Below are positions 8,289 to 17,732 of a DNA stretch of 64,000 bases, one piece after another; the first letter of the stretch is position 1, and each line of letters starts with the position of its first letter. A program made the translations under genes and the position numbers. The notes below the pieces were generated by a model. That model was not told where the DNA came from and did not search any database. It saw only the letters and a list, made by a program, of their open reading frames with translations. This DNA is from Desulfuromonadaceae bacterium (GTDB lineage Bacteria > Desulfobacterota > Desulfuromonadia > Geobacterales > Pseudopelobacteraceae), in contig JAQUHA010000012.1 in NCBI GenBank assembly GCA_028683855.1, forward strand, positions 42,054-106,053, given 5' to 3'.

Positions 8289-9989
8289 TTGTCCAACGGC
8301 ACGCATTATGAAGTCCTGGCGAGGAAATACCGTCCCCAAAAATTTTCCGAACTAGCCGGTCAGGAGCACGTCAGTCGCACCCTGCAGAACGCCATTGACT
8401 CAGGTCGTGTTGCTCATGCGTTTCTTTTTACAGGTGCGAGAGGAGTTGGCAAAACAAGTACTGCTCGCATCATGGCGAAAACTCTTAACTGTGAAAAAGG
8501 AGTTACTCACGAGCCGTGCAATATCTGCCCTCAATGTATTGAAATAACAAAAGGCTCTTCAACCGATGTTTTTGAAATTGACGGTGCCTCAAATAACGGC
8601 GTAGACGATGTCCGCGACCTTCGCGAAAACATCAAGTATCTCCCCTCTCACAGTCGTTACCGCATAATCATCATCGATGAAGTCCATATGCTCTCCACCA
8701 ACGCCTTTAATGCACTCCTCAAAACACTTGAAGAGCCACCGGAGCATGTAAAATTCATATTCGCAACAACCGAACCCCATAAACTTCCGGTAACAATCCT
8801 ATCACGCTGCCAGCGCTTTGACTTCAAGCGTGTAACCCTGCCGAAGATAATTTCAAGATTAAGAGAGATTGCCGGCACGGAATCAGTTGAAATTTCCGAT
8901 GTATCGCTTGCTCTGATTGCCCGAAAGGGTGACGGAAGTATGCGTGATTCGCTTACCGCATTTGATCAGGTGCTTGCCTTTTGCGGCAACACTGTAAAGG
9001 ACGAGGACGTTGCCACGCTGCTTGGCGCCATCGACAGAAGGCTGCTTGGTGAAATTTCTGCTGCGGTTTTTGCGGGCGACACTCAGGGGGTTCTTGAAGG
9101 TGTAAAAAAGGTTGACCTTGTAGGGTACAATATGCGGCAATTCTGTCAGGAGCTGATTGAGCACTTCCGCAATCTTCTTGTAATACGCTCTGTAAAAAAA
9201 CCGGAGGATATTCTTGAACTGACCGGAGCAGAGCTGGAGGAGTTAAACAGGCAGACGATTAATATCTCCCCTCTGGACATTCAGCGCCGTTTAACTCTCT
9301 TCATAAAAGCCGAATCCGAAATGGGATATGCCAGCTTTCCGCGCCTTATTGTCGAAATGGCTCTTCTTAAGGCTTCTCTTCTTGAGCCTGTTGTACCTAT
9401 TCAGGAGCTGATTGAAAAAATAAAATTACTGGAGACCTCAGCGGTTCATACCCCTTCTCTTCCGTGGGAAACAGATAAAATTTCACCTCACGCTTCTCCG
9501 GCTCACAGCAGACCTTTTACAGACTCTACGCCGGTCAAAAACCAGCAGTTTGCCGATGATGCTCCGTTATCCCCGGCGTGTTTGGGTGGCAATACCGACT
9601 GGGGACGTCTTGTAACATTTGTAAACGAAAAAGATCGTCAGCTTGGATCTGTACTTGAACATGGGAGCCCTCTTAAACAGGAGACCGGAGTTATTGAGAT
9701 CGGATTCCCGGCAGGCAGTTATTTTTTAACGGCAGCGCAGGATGCTGATTTTGTTTCGGACGTTCAAAAACTGGCTTGCTCGTTTACTGGAGGAAATACC
9801 GTTATAAGGGTAAAATCGATTGAGTCCGGACTATCCGACACCCCGTTATCTCTGGCAGAAAAAAAAAAAATTGAGTCAGAGCAGCACATTGAAGAGTTGA
9901 GGCGGGAAGTTGACAGCACTCCCCTCATACTTGAAGCGAAACGTGTTTTCGGATCTGAAATTGTAGAAATACTGGAACTTAAAAATTAG
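8289..9989 (+). CDS. dnaX: DNA polymerase III subunit gamma/tau
   Basis: A 566-residue clamp-loader ATPase. Visible motifs are YEVLARKYRPQKF at the N-terminus, Walker A GARGVGKTS, a four-cysteine zinc module (C..CNICPQC), Walker B IIIDEVHML and sensor/arginine-finger SRCQRF. I chose the TTG at 8289, giving MSNGTHYEVLARKYRP, because GAGG lies eight bases upstream; GTG at 8280 is possible but has no spacing for it. The C-terminal third is the variable tau region that contacts the polymerase and helicase. A 12-A homopolymer in codons 524-527 may cause slippage. ybaB and recR follow, the usual dnaX-ybaB-recR order. Confidence 0.95.
   Translation: MSNGTHYEVLARKYRPQKFSELAGQEHVSRTLQNAIDSGRVAHAFLFTGARGVGKTSTARIMAKTLNCEKGVTHEPCNICPQCIEITKGSSTDVFEIDGASNNGVDDVRDLRENIKYLPSHSRYRIIIIDEVHMLSTNAFNALLKTLEEPPEHVKFIFATTEPHKLPVTILSRCQRFDFKRVTLPKIISRLREIAGTESVEISDVSLALIARKGDGSMRDSLTAFDQVLAFCGNTVKDEDVATLLGAIDRRLLGEISAAVFAGDTQGVLEGVKKVDLVGYNMRQFCQELIEHFRNLLVIRSVKKPEDILELTGAELEELNRQTINISPLDIQRRLTLFIKAESEMGYASFPRLIVEMALLKASLLEPVVPIQELIEKIKLLETSAVHTPSLPWETDKISPHASPAHSRPFTDSTPVKNQQFADDAPLSPACLGGNTDWGRLVTFVNEKDRQLGSVLEHGSPLKQETGVIEIGFPAGSYFLTAAQDADFVSDVQKLACSFTGGNTVIRVKSIESGLSDTPLSLAEKKKIESEQHIEELRREVDSTPLILEAKRVFGSEIVEILELKN
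9859..9870 (+). other. A12 homopolymer in dnaX, candidate slippage site
   Basis: Twelve consecutive A in the dnaX frame encode E-K-K-K-I. One added A (or a -1 ribosomal shift) leads straight to AAT TGA. One lost A leads to a TGA nine codons after the run. Either slip would remove about the last 43 residues of tau. Confidence 0.6.
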
Positions 9990-10027
9990 TAAAAACTCTG
10001 CATAATAATAAATATTTAGGAGGCATG

Positions 10028-10342
10028 ATGTCAAAGGGATTAGCAAATATAATGAAACAGGCACAGATGATTCAGCAGAAAATGGCAAAACTGCAGGAGG
10101 AGGCAACTTTAAAAACTGCAACGGCTACATCCGGTGGTGGAGCTGTTACTGTAAAAGTGAATGGCAAAAACGAAATTATTTCACTGGAAATAAAAAAAGA
10201 GGCTGTCGATCCAAATGACGTTGAAATGCTACAGGATCTTGTAATTACAGCTACTAACGAAGCTTTGAAAAAAGTTCACGCTGAAATGGGTGACGAAATG
10301 TCTAAAATAACAGGCGGGATGAACATACCGGGACTTTTTTAG
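10028..10342 (+). CDS. ybaB: YbaB/EbfC family nucleoid-associated protein
   Basis: A 104-residue DNA-binding dimer of the YbaB/EbfC family. The N-terminal helix (ANIMKQAQMIQQKMAKLQEE) and the segment VKVNGKNEIISLEI are diagnostic. The second of two adjacent ATGs is preferred, since AGGAGG ends four bases before it. It sits between dnaX and recR as in most bacteria and is probably co-transcribed with dnaX. Confidence 0.93.
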   Translation: MSKGLANIMKQAQMIQQKMAKLQEEATLKTATATSGGGAVTVKVNGKNEIISLEIKKEAVDPNDVEMLQDLVITATNEALKKVHAEMGDEMSKITGGMNIPGLF

Positions 10343-10490
10343 TTATATCGGCAACTTAACAGCACATACAACATTGGTAATGCCAATTATATTTTTAGTT
10401 TGACTAATTTTTTTAGTTCGGCTAATAGTACAGCCGTTTAAAGCGCCTATACCCGCAGTATTGTCTAACTCAAAGAATCCTTATTTACAG

Positions 10491-10550
10491 AGCTCCTCCA
10501 TGGTTTTTGGTCGTAAACTGACCCCTCCAGAGCGGGGGAGCTTCTTTTTT
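10491..10550 (+). terminator. Probable rho-independent terminator after ybaB
   Basis: AGCTCCTCC at 10491-10499 pairs (one G-U) with GGGGGAGCT at 10534-10542, followed by TCTTTTTT. The loop is long (34 nt), so the efficiency is uncertain. It would end dnaX-ybaB transcription before recR; it could also act as an attenuator. Confidence 0.55.
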
Positions 10551-10596
10551 AACCACGCTATAATACTAAAAAAATGTTTTATTTGTTGCGGGATTT

Positions 10597-11190
10597 ATGT
10601 TAACAAAATCATCCTCATTGATGCGTTTGGTAGGAGAGTTAAAGAAGCTGCCTGGGGTGGGAGAACGGACAGCCCTTCGTCTGGCTTTTCATCTTCTGAA
10701 GTCTCCGCGTAACATGACAGCATTATCGGATGTGCTGTGTGAGGTGAGAGATCGCGTTCACCCATGCTCCAAATGTTTCGCCATCACGGAGAGCGACCCC
10801 TGTTCGATCTGTTCCGGCAGCAGGGAGAGCGGAATTCTTTGTGTTGTCGAAAACTCACAGGATCTGATGGCGTTGGAGCGGAGCAACGCATACAGAGGGC
10901 TGTATCATGTGCTGGAAGGGGTTATATCTCCACTCTCCGGAATCGGGCCGGCTGACCTGAGGGTAACCGAGCTTGTTGAGCGTGTTGCCGAAGGCTCCGT
11001 ACAGGAGATCGTCATCGCGACAAATTTCACGGTTGAGGGTGAAGCAACGGCTCTTTATCTGACAAAAGTATTGAAACCGACAGGGGTTAAGATCAGTAGA
11101 CTGGCACACGGGATCCCGCTCGGAAGTGACATCGAATTTGTAGATGCGGCTACAGTACAATGGGCATTGCAGGGCCGTAACGAATTATAA
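10597..11190 (+). CDS. recR: Recombination mediator RecR
   Basis: A 197-residue RecR that helps RecF/RecO load RecA at gaps. The helix-hairpin-helix KLPGVGERTALRLAFHLL, the zinc finger CSKCFAITESDPCSIC and the Toprim segment ILCVVENSQDLMALE are all present, and the length is normal. The end shows the conserved ISRLAHGIPLGSDIEFVD. Transcribed rightward, 36 nt before the oxidoreductase gene. Confidence 0.96.
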   Translation: MLTKSSSLMRLVGELKKLPGVGERTALRLAFHLLKSPRNMTALSDVLCEVRDRVHPCSKCFAITESDPCSICSGSRESGILCVVENSQDLMALERSNAYRGLYHVLEGVISPLSGIGPADLRVTELVERVAEGSVQEIVIATNFTVEGEATALYLTKVLKPTGVKISRLAHGIPLGSDIEFVDAATVQWALQGRNEL

Positions 11191-11225
11191 ACGCAGCTAA
11201 ACACATCCCAAAGAGGAGGAAGTTC

Positions 11226-14200
11226 ATGAGCAAAAAGATGGTAACCATTGACGGCAACACCGCCGCCGCCCATGTGGCTCACGCCACAAACGAAGTTATC
11301 GCCATTTATCCGATCACCCCGTCATCGGTAATGGGAGAGATTTCTGACGTCAAGAGCTCTCTTGGCGAAAGAAATATCTGGGGGAACATACCTACTGTTG
11401 CAGAGATGCAGTCAGAGGGTGGAGCTGCCGGTGCTGTTCACGGTGCTCTGCAGGCAGGAGCTTTGACGACTACCTTTACCGCCAGCCAGGGTCTTCTGCT
11501 GATGATTCCGAATATGTTCAAAATAGCGGGCGAACTTACTTCTACCGTGTTTCACGTCTCAGCCCGTGCGATTGCAGCTCAGGCACTCTCCATCTTTGGC
11601 GATCACTCGGACGTTATGTCCTGCCGCTCCACCGGATGGGCTTTTCTCTGCTCAAACAACGTTCAGGAGGTAATGGACTTCGCACTTATCTCCCAGTCAT
11701 CAACTCTCCGCAGCCGCATACCATTCCTTCATTATTTCGATGGTTTCCGCACTTCACACGAAGTCCAGAAGGTGACGGAACTCTCTTTTGATGAAATGCG
11801 AACCATGATTGACGATAAACTGGTTGCTGAACACAAAGGGCGCGGACTTACTCCTGACCGGCCGGTAATGCGCGGAACTGCACAAAATCCTGATGTATAT
11901 TTCCAGGGGCGCGAAACAGTAAACCCTTACTATCCTGCCTGCGAGAAAATCGTTCAGGAGGAGATGGACAAATTCGGCAAGATGACCGGTCGTAAATATA
12001 AGCTGGTCGATTATGTCGGAGCTAAAGATGCTGAGCGGGTTGTTGTAGTTATGGGATCAGGCGCAGATGTTGTTCAGGATACTGTAGAAAACCTGGTTAA
12101 AAAAGGGGAGAAGGTAGGTGTTGTCAAAATCCGCCTTTATCGTCCGTTCCCGCTTGACGCTTTCCTCAAAGCCCTTCCTAAAACTGTCAAGAAAATTGCA
12201 GTACTTGATCGTACGAAAGAGCCGGGTGCTCTTGGCGAGCCTATCTACCTCGACGTTCGCACAGCGATTGGCGAAGGGATGGCAAGCGGCAAATTCAAAT
12301 TTAACGGATACCCGGTTATCGTCGGCGGCCGTTACGGTCTTGGTTCAAAAGAGTTTAATCCCGCAATGGCTAAAGCCGTTCTGGACAACCTCAAAGCAGC
12401 CAAGCCTAAAAACAAGTTCGTAGTCGGCATTGAAGAAGATGTTACCGGATGCAGCCTGCCGGTAGACTACTCCTACAAAAATCCGATGGACGGCGTATAT
12501 GAAGCAATGTTCTTTGGACTTGGTTCCGATGGAACAGTAGGCGCAAACAAAAACTCCATAAAGATCATTGGTGAAGAGACCAGCAACAACGCTCAGGCTT
12601 ACTTTGTTTATGATTCAAAGAAAGCCGGATCAATGACTACATCACATCTCCGTTTCGGTAAAAAGTACATAAGAGCACCTTATCTGGTTCAGGAAGCTGA
12701 CTTTGTTGCCTGCCACAATTTCTCCTTCCTTGAGAAATATGACATGCTTGCCCGTGCTAAAGATGGCGCTACATTTCTGCTGAATGCACCATTCGGTGCC
12801 GAAGAAGTATGGGATACAATGCCGAAGGAAGTACAGCAGCAGATAATTTCCAAAAAGCTTAAATTCTACGTTATTGACGGTGTAAAACTGGGCAATGAAA
12901 TCGGTCTTGGACCCCGTATTAACGTCATTATGCAGACGGCGTTCTTCAAAATCTCCAACATCATTCCTCTTAAGGATGCGGTTGCTTCCATCAAGAATGC
13001 CATCAAAAAGTCATACGGAAAAGCCGGTGAAGCTGTTCTTGAGATGAACTACAAGGCAGTGGATGCCGGTCTCAACAACTTCTATGAAGTTAAGGTTCCG
13101 GCAAAGGCAACAAGCAAGCTGAAAATGGCAGCCGCTGTTTCCAGCAAAGCCCCCAAATTTGTTAAAGATGTTACAGGGGTTATCGTTGCCGGTCTCGGTG
13201 ACAATCTGCCTGTTTCCAAAATGCCGGCTGACGGTACTTTCCCGACAGCTACTTCACAGTACGAAAAACGTAATATCGCTATCGATATCCCAGTATGGGA
13301 TGAAAAAATATGCATTCAGTGTGGTATCTGCTCATTCGTCTGTCCGCACGCTGCAGTACGAACCAAAGCTTATGATGGCAAACTGCTGAAGGGCGCACCT
13401 GCAACATTCAAATCCACAGATTGCAAAATTGCCGAGATGGCTGGCAAAAAATATACAGTACAGGTCGCACCGGAAGATTGCACCGGTTGTGGCGCCTGCG
13501 CCCACAACTGCCCTGGAAAAGACAAGCAGAACGCTGGTCACAAGGCTCTTGATATGCATTTCCAGCCACCTTTAAGGGCTTCAGAGGCTGAGAATTTCTA
13601 CTTCTTCCTTGCATTACCTGACGTAGACCCGTCAGAGGTTAAACTTGAGACTCTACGCAGCAACCAGTTGATCCGTCCGCTGTTCGAGTTCTCAGGCGCC
13701 TGTGCAGGTTGTGGTGAGACACCGTATCTCAAATTGTTGACTCAATTATTCGGTGACAGAATGGTTATTGCCAATGCAACCGGATGTTCATCAATCTACG
13801 GCGGAAACCTCCCTACGACTCCATACGCACAGCGTGCAGATGGTCGCGGTCCAGCCTGGTCTAACTCGCTGTTCGAGGATAATGCCGAATTTGGATTTGG
13901 TATGCGTTTGACCGTTGACCAGTTCACAAAATCAGCTCTTGAATACGTTGCCACACTATCCGGTGAAAAAACATTTGCCGCGAGCGCCAAACTCTTCAAA
14001 GAGATCGTGAACGCAGATCAGTCAACTCAGGCTGGAATTGAAGCACAGCGTGCTCGTATTGATAAGTTGAAGGCTGCACTCAAAGGGAGCAAAAATGCCA
14101 CAGCCAAACTTTTAATCCCTATTGCCGATTATCTGGTTAAAAAATCTGTATGGTGTATCGGTGGTGACGGATGGGCTTATGACATAGGCTTTGGCGGTCT

Positions 14201-14807
14201 CGATCATGTAATAGCATCAGGCAAGAATATAAACCTCTTTGTTCTTGATACTGAGGTATATTCAAACACAGGTGGTCAGGCTTCAAAATCCACACCTATG
14301 GGTGCAGTAGCTCAATTTGCTGCCGGTGGAAAGCCTGTTTCCAAAAAAGACCTTGGTATGATTGCGATGTCTTACGGCTCTGTCTATGTAGCAACGGTTG
14401 CTCTTTCTAATCCAGCTCAGTGTGTAAAGGCAATGCTTGAGGCGGAGGCTTTTGATGGTCCGTCACTTATTATTGCTTACTCTCACTGCATAGCACACGG
14501 TATTAATATGACAGAGGGCGTTGATGCACAAAAACGTGCGGTACAGTCCGGCTACTGGCCACTCTACCGTTACAACCCCGCTCTCTCTCTGGAGTGCAAA
14601 AACCCGCTGCAGCTTGACAGCAAAGCTGCAACAATAAGTTTTGAGGAGTACACAAATTCTGAAAACCGATACCGTATGCTTAAAAAAGCTAATCCGGAAC
14701 AGGCTGCAACACTTATGAAAAAAGCGGGAGAGTGGACAAAAGCTCACTTCGCCTATTATCAGAAACTTGCAGAGTTAAGCTACGACGATACCTGCGAGAA
14801 AAAGTAG
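11226..14807 (+). CDS. nifJ: Pyruvate:ferredoxin (flavodoxin) oxidoreductase, single chain
   Basis: A 1193-residue homodimeric-type enzyme that interconverts pyruvate + CoA with acetyl-CoA + CO2 and reduces ferredoxin. Domain order as in the family: N-terminal pyrimidine-binding domain (IYPITPSSVMGE), CoA-binding/transketolase C-like domain, two ferredoxin-type 4Fe-4S motifs (CIQCGICSFVC near residue 700 and CTGCGACAHNC near 755), then the TPP domain with ACAGCGETPY, GGDGWAYDIGFGGLDHV and LDTEVYSNTGGQ. GAGGAGG precedes the ATG. It is central to anaerobic carbon flow and supports an anaerobic host. Its own terminator follows. Confidence 0.96.
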   Translation: MSKKMVTIDGNTAAAHVAHATNEVIAIYPITPSSVMGEISDVKSSLGERNIWGNIPTVAEMQSEGGAAGAVHGALQAGALTTTFTASQGLLLMIPNMFKIAGELTSTVFHVSARAIAAQALSIFGDHSDVMSCRSTGWAFLCSNNVQEVMDFALISQSSTLRSRIPFLHYFDGFRTSHEVQKVTELSFDEMRTMIDDKLVAEHKGRGLTPDRPVMRGTAQNPDVYFQGRETVNPYYPACEKIVQEEMDKFGKMTGRKYKLVDYVGAKDAERVVVVMGSGADVVQDTVENLVKKGEKVGVVKIRLYRPFPLDAFLKALPKTVKKIAVLDRTKEPGALGEPIYLDVRTAIGEGMASGKFKFNGYPVIVGGRYGLGSKEFNPAMAKAVLDNLKAAKPKNKFVVGIEEDVTGCSLPVDYSYKNPMDGVYEAMFFGLGSDGTVGANKNSIKIIGEETSNNAQAYFVYDSKKAGSMTTSHLRFGKKYIRAPYLVQEADFVACHNFSFLEKYDMLARAKDGATFLLNAPFGAEEVWDTMPKEVQQQIISKKLKFYVIDGVKLGNEIGLGPRINVIMQTAFFKISNIIPLKDAVASIKNAIKKSYGKAGEAVLEMNYKAVDAGLNNFYEVKVPAKATSKLKMAAAVSSKAPKFVKDVTGVIVAGLGDNLPVSKMPADGTFPTATSQYEKRNIAIDIPVWDEKICIQCGICSFVCPHAAVRTKAYDGKLLKGAPATFKSTDCKIAEMAGKKYTVQVAPEDCTGCGACAHNCPGKDKQNAGHKALDMHFQPPLRASEAENFYFFLALPDVDPSEVKLETLRSNQLIRPLFEFSGACAGCGETPYLKLLTQLFGDRMVIANATGCSSIYGGNLPTTPYAQRADGRGPAWSNSLFEDNAEFGFGMRLTVDQFTKSALEYVATLSGEKTFAASAKLFKEIVNADQSTQAGIEAQRARIDKLKAALKGSKNATAKLLIPIADYLVKKSVWCIGGDGWAYDIGFGGLDHVIASGKNINLFVLDTEVYSNTGGQASKSTPMGAVAQFAAGGKPVSKKDLGMIAMSYGSVYVATVALSNPAQCVKAMLEAEAFDGPSLIIAYSHCIAHGINMTEGVDAQKRAVQSGYWPLYRYNPALSLECKNPLQLDSKAATISFEEYTNSENRYRMLKKANPEQAATLMKKAGEWTKAHFAYYQKLAELSYDDTCEKK

Positions 14808-14837
14808 TCAGTTTAATGCATAACTGTTAGAGTCTGA

Positions 14838-14865
14838 CCCCGCAGAGCAATATCTGCGGGGTTTT
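14838..14865 (+). terminator. Rho-independent terminator of the oxidoreductase gene
   Basis: Perfect 9-bp stem CCCCGCAGA / TCTGCGGGG with a six-base loop followed by TTTT, 30 nt after the stop codon. Confidence 0.9.
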
Positions 14866-14888
14866 ACATTTCAAAATATGGAGCTGAT

Positions 14889-15155
14889 ATGCTAGGAAAT
14901 ACAAACGATCTGGGTGCCTCAGTATTTAAAACCTGGACTGAAAAACAGCGTAGTGACGAGATTGAAAAACTCGTGCAGGGCTTCCGGAATGGTGTTCCTG
15001 TTGGAATACTCTGTAAAATGGCAGAGACAGTTGCAGGCAGCAAAAAGAATGCAAAAAAATATCTCAAGCAGTTTATGACAGCTGACGAACGAAAACGAGC
15101 CATAGCCGCTGCAACCGATTCGCTTCTGCCTGTAGTAAAATCTTTTCTCGCTTAA
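14889..15155 (+). CDS. Small hypothetical protein
   Basis: 88 residues, rich in lysine and alanine, predicted mostly helical, with no signal peptide or membrane segment. I do not recognise the family. GGAGC precedes the ATG by 5 nt. It is followed 21 nt later by the epimerase gene, so the two are probably co-transcribed. The reading frame is open between the oxidoreductase terminator and the next gene with codon use like its neighbours. Confidence 0.7.
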   Translation: MLGNTNDLGASVFKTWTEKQRSDEIEKLVQGFRNGVPVGILCKMAETVAGSKKNAKKYLKQFMTADERKRAIAAATDSLLPVVKSFLA

Positions 15156-15176
15156 GATTACAGAGGATCACACAGT

Positions 15177-16058
15177 ATGCAGAATATTTTTATTGCCGGA
15201 TGCGGCTACATAGGAGAACGAATAGCCTATCTGTACAAGGATAGGGGTGATGATGTCATCTGTATGGTGAGATCTACTGAACACGCATTAAAACTCAGGT
15301 TATCAGGTTTTGTCACCACTGCCTCTTCTCTTGACAACTCCTCAGACCCCTTGGAGTTTACTGTTGCGAATCGGGTTCTTTTCTACCTCATACCTCCACC
15401 AGGAGGAGGTATCTCGGATACACGCGCCAGAAGTTTTCTGTCTAATATTTCTGAAGCTGGAAAACCGTCAAAAATTGTTTACATGAGCACAACGTCCGTG
15501 TATGGAGGAAATAACGGCGAAACCATTACTGAGGAATCCACGGCAAATCCTGATACTGCAATGGGAAAGCGTCGCCTTGACGCTGAAACGGCTTTTAGAG
15601 ATTATGCTGCTCTAAACGGTGTACCGCTTATTCTGCTTCGCGTAAGTGGCATTTATGGCCCCGGAAGATTGCCTCTTATGCAGATAAGTCAGGGTCAACC
15701 TCTTTTAAATGAAAATGAATCAGGACCCAGCAATCGTATTCATGCTGACGACCTTTCAAAAATCTGTATAGCAGCAGCTGAACTTGCTGGAGATGGCGAT
15801 ATATTTAATATAAGCGATGGGCATCCTACGAGCATGACAACCTATTTTAACGCCTGCGCCGATGCTCTTGGCTACCCTCGTCAACCGCAGATCCCCCTTG
15901 ACGAAGCCCGTGAGGTCATGTCCCCGCTTATGTTTTCATACATCAGCAGCACCCGTATAGTTGATAACAGTCGAATGCTTAAATCTCTTGGAGTGAAGCT
16001 CCTATACAAGGACTTAAATGAAGGTATAGCAGCCTCCCTACCCCCGGGAATCCCCTAG
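15177..16058 (+). CDS. NAD(P)-dependent epimerase/dehydratase family protein (YeeZ-like)
   Basis: A 293-residue extended short-chain dehydrogenase. The dinucleotide-binding motif is IAGCGYIGERIAYL, followed by YMSTTSVYGGNNGETITEES. The usual catalytic YxxxK is not evident; the equivalent region reads TAMGKRRLDAE. RVSGIYGPGRLP and NRIHADDLSKI are also typical. The order resembles the YeeZ group, whose substrate is unknown. A terminator follows at 16191. Confidence 0.82.
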   Translation: MQNIFIAGCGYIGERIAYLYKDRGDDVICMVRSTEHALKLRLSGFVTTASSLDNSSDPLEFTVANRVLFYLIPPPGGGISDTRARSFLSNISEAGKPSKIVYMSTTSVYGGNNGETITEESTANPDTAMGKRRLDAETAFRDYAALNGVPLILLRVSGIYGPGRLPLMQISQGQPLLNENESGPSNRIHADDLSKICIAAAELAGDGDIFNISDGHPTSMTTYFNACADALGYPRQPQIPLDEAREVMSPLMFSYISSTRIVDNSRMLKSLGVKLLYKDLNEGIAASLPPGIP

Positions 16059-16190
16059 TAAAAAAGTAAAGTTAAATAATTTTATATGTAATAATAGTTA
16101 CTTATCCAATTATTTATCTTGCAAGCTTATTCAGTTTCTGATATATATGAATCATAAAAGTTTGCGAGGGTTCTTACGGATCCTCATTAG

Positions 16191-16230
16191 CCCTGGTAAC
16201 TTCCCCTCCTAGTTACCGGGGTGTTTTTTT
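16191..16230 (+). terminator. Rho-independent terminator before folK
   Basis: CCCTGGTAACT pairs with AGTTACCGGGG (one G-U) around a nine-base loop, followed by TG and seven T. It lies 130 nt after the epimerase gene and 57 nt before folK. Confidence 0.85.
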
Positions 16231-16286
16231 GTAAACCGGAGAGTCTTACAGTTGACGCATAAGACTCGTTATGCTTTAATCACCCG

Positions 16287-16775
16287 ATGGAAATTGATGC
16301 GTACATATCACTTGGCTCCAACATTGGAGATCGTGAGCTTAACCTGCTGCGGGCAGTCGCAGAAATCGGCAAACTGCCTGAGAGTCGGGTAACCGCTCTC
16401 TCATCATTCTATGAAACATCTCCGGTAGGCAATGTAGAACAGGATTCTTTCTACAACGCGGTGATCAGGCTTACGACTCGTCTTGAGCCTCGTAAACTCC
16501 TTATGAGTTTACTGACTATAGAGTCAGATACATTTAAACGGACAAGAACTATCCATCAGGGTCCGAGAAGAATGGATCTTGATATTCTGATCTACGGTAA
16601 TTTCAAAATTAACGAAGATGATCTTATTGTCCCGCACCCAAGACTTTCAGAACGACGCTTTGCCCTTCAACCGTTATGTGAAATTGCAGGAGACGTCGTA
16701 CACCCCCTTATTGGAAAAAGTATGAGCGAACTCCTTGCCAACCTTAAGTCAGACGAAACAGTTGTCAAATTGTAG
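16287..16775 (+). CDS. folK: 2-amino-4-hydroxy-6-hydroxymethyldihydropteridine pyrophosphokinase
   Basis: A 162-residue HPPK that pyrophosphorylates the pterin in folate synthesis. Signature segments are YISLGSNIGDRELNL at the start, SSFYETSPVGNVEQDSFYNA, and the catalytic region GPRRMDLDILIYG followed by VPHPRLSERRFALQPL. Length is normal. No other folate genes are adjacent. Confidence 0.95.
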   Translation: MEIDAYISLGSNIGDRELNLLRAVAEIGKLPESRVTALSSFYETSPVGNVEQDSFYNAVIRLTTRLEPRKLLMSLLTIESDTFKRTRTIHQGPRRMDLDILIYGNFKINEDDLIVPHPRLSERRFALQPLCEIAGDVVHPLIGKSMSELLANLKSDETVVKL

Positions 16776-16793
16776 GTAGGAAGAGGGGTTAGT

Positions 16794-17057
16794 GTGATCA
16801 GATTTATTATGGTCGGCCTGCTGTTTTATATAGGCTACCGCATTATCGTATCTATAACTTCATCAAAAATATCCGCTAAAGCATCAGACAAGAGAGACAA
16901 TAACACGACAGAAACCTATATTGACCCTATATGCGGTCTGTATGTCTCAGCAGAAGATGCTGTTGTAGGTAAATTAGACGGTGAGCGCCACTATTTTTGT
17001 TCAATGAATTGCCTTGAAAAATTTCGTGATAAACTTGACCAAACATCAAAACAGTAA
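16794..17057 (+). CDS. Small membrane-anchored YHS/TRASH-domain protein
   Basis: 87 residues starting with GTG (GAGGGG upstream). Residues 1-22 form one membrane segment, followed by a charged linker. Then comes a YHS-type domain (YIDPICGLYVSAEDAV ... HYFCSMNCLEKF), a metal-associated cysteine fold seen in metal sensors and transporters. Cysteines are in DPxCG and FCSMxC. It fits between folK (18 nt) and the transaldolase (12 nt), so the three are likely one transcript. The metal and role are unknown. Confidence 0.8.
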   Translation: MIRFIMVGLLFYIGYRIIVSITSSKISAKASDKRDNNTTETYIDPICGLYVSAEDAVVGKLDGERHYFCSMNCLEKFRDKLDQTSKQ

Positions 17058-17069
17058 CAGGAGAAACGG

Positions 17070-17714
17070 ATGAAATTTTTTATCGACACCGCTGATGTAG
17101 CTGAAATTCGTGAAGCCCACTCACTTGGACTGGTAGACGGCGTAACGACCAACCCATCCTTGATCGCAAAATCGGGGCGTAAATTCAAAGACGTAATTAA
17201 AGAGATAACCTCTATTGTCGATGGCCCTATTTCAGCAGAGGTTATTTCGCTTGACGCTCCGGGAATGGTTAAGGAAGCGAAGGAACTGGTGAAGATTCAC
17301 AAAAACATAGTAATAAAACTCCCGATGACACCGGAAGGGCTTAAAGCGTGTAAAACCCTTACGGACAAAGGGGTAAAAACGAACGTAACACTCATTTTTA
17401 CAGCCATGCAGGCGCTCCTTGCCGCAAAAGCCGGAGCGACATATGTATCACCTTTTGTAGGGAGACTGGATGATATTTCTCAGAACGGCATGGGTATTAT
17501 TGAAGAAATACGGACCATATTTGATAACTACGGCTATATGGCAGAGATAATAGTGGCAAGCGTCCGCAACCCTATTCATGTTCTTGACTCAGCACTCGTC
17601 GGCGCTGATATTGCGACTATTCCATACTCTGTAATGATACAGCTGGCTAAACACCCGTTAACCGACTCCGGCATAGCCAGATTCCTGAAGGATTGGGAAA
17701 GCGTTCCTAAATAA
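17070..17714 (+). CDS. tal: Transaldolase (TalC/FSA-type)
   Basis: A 214-residue small transaldolase of the non-oxidative pentose phosphate pathway. It has [14 protein letters not shown] at the N-terminus, [12 protein letters not shown], the Schiff-base lysine K83 in NIVIKLPMT, and [13 protein letters not shown]. The short length places it with the TalC/FSA group rather than the 320-residue TalA/B type. CAGGAGA lies upstream. Convergent with argB. Confidence 0.94.
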   Translation: MKFFIDTADVAEIREAHSLGLVDGVTTNPSLIAKSGRKFKDVIKEITSIVDGPISAEVISLDAPGMVKEAKELVKIHKNIVIKLPMTPEGLKACKTLTDKGVKTNVTLIFTAMQALLAAKAGATYVSPFVGRLDDISQNGMGIIEEIRTIFDNYGYMAEIIVASVRNPIHVLDSALVGADIATIPYSVMIQLAKHPLTDSGIARFLKDWESVPK

Positions 17715-17732
17715 GCGGAATGGTGTCACGAC

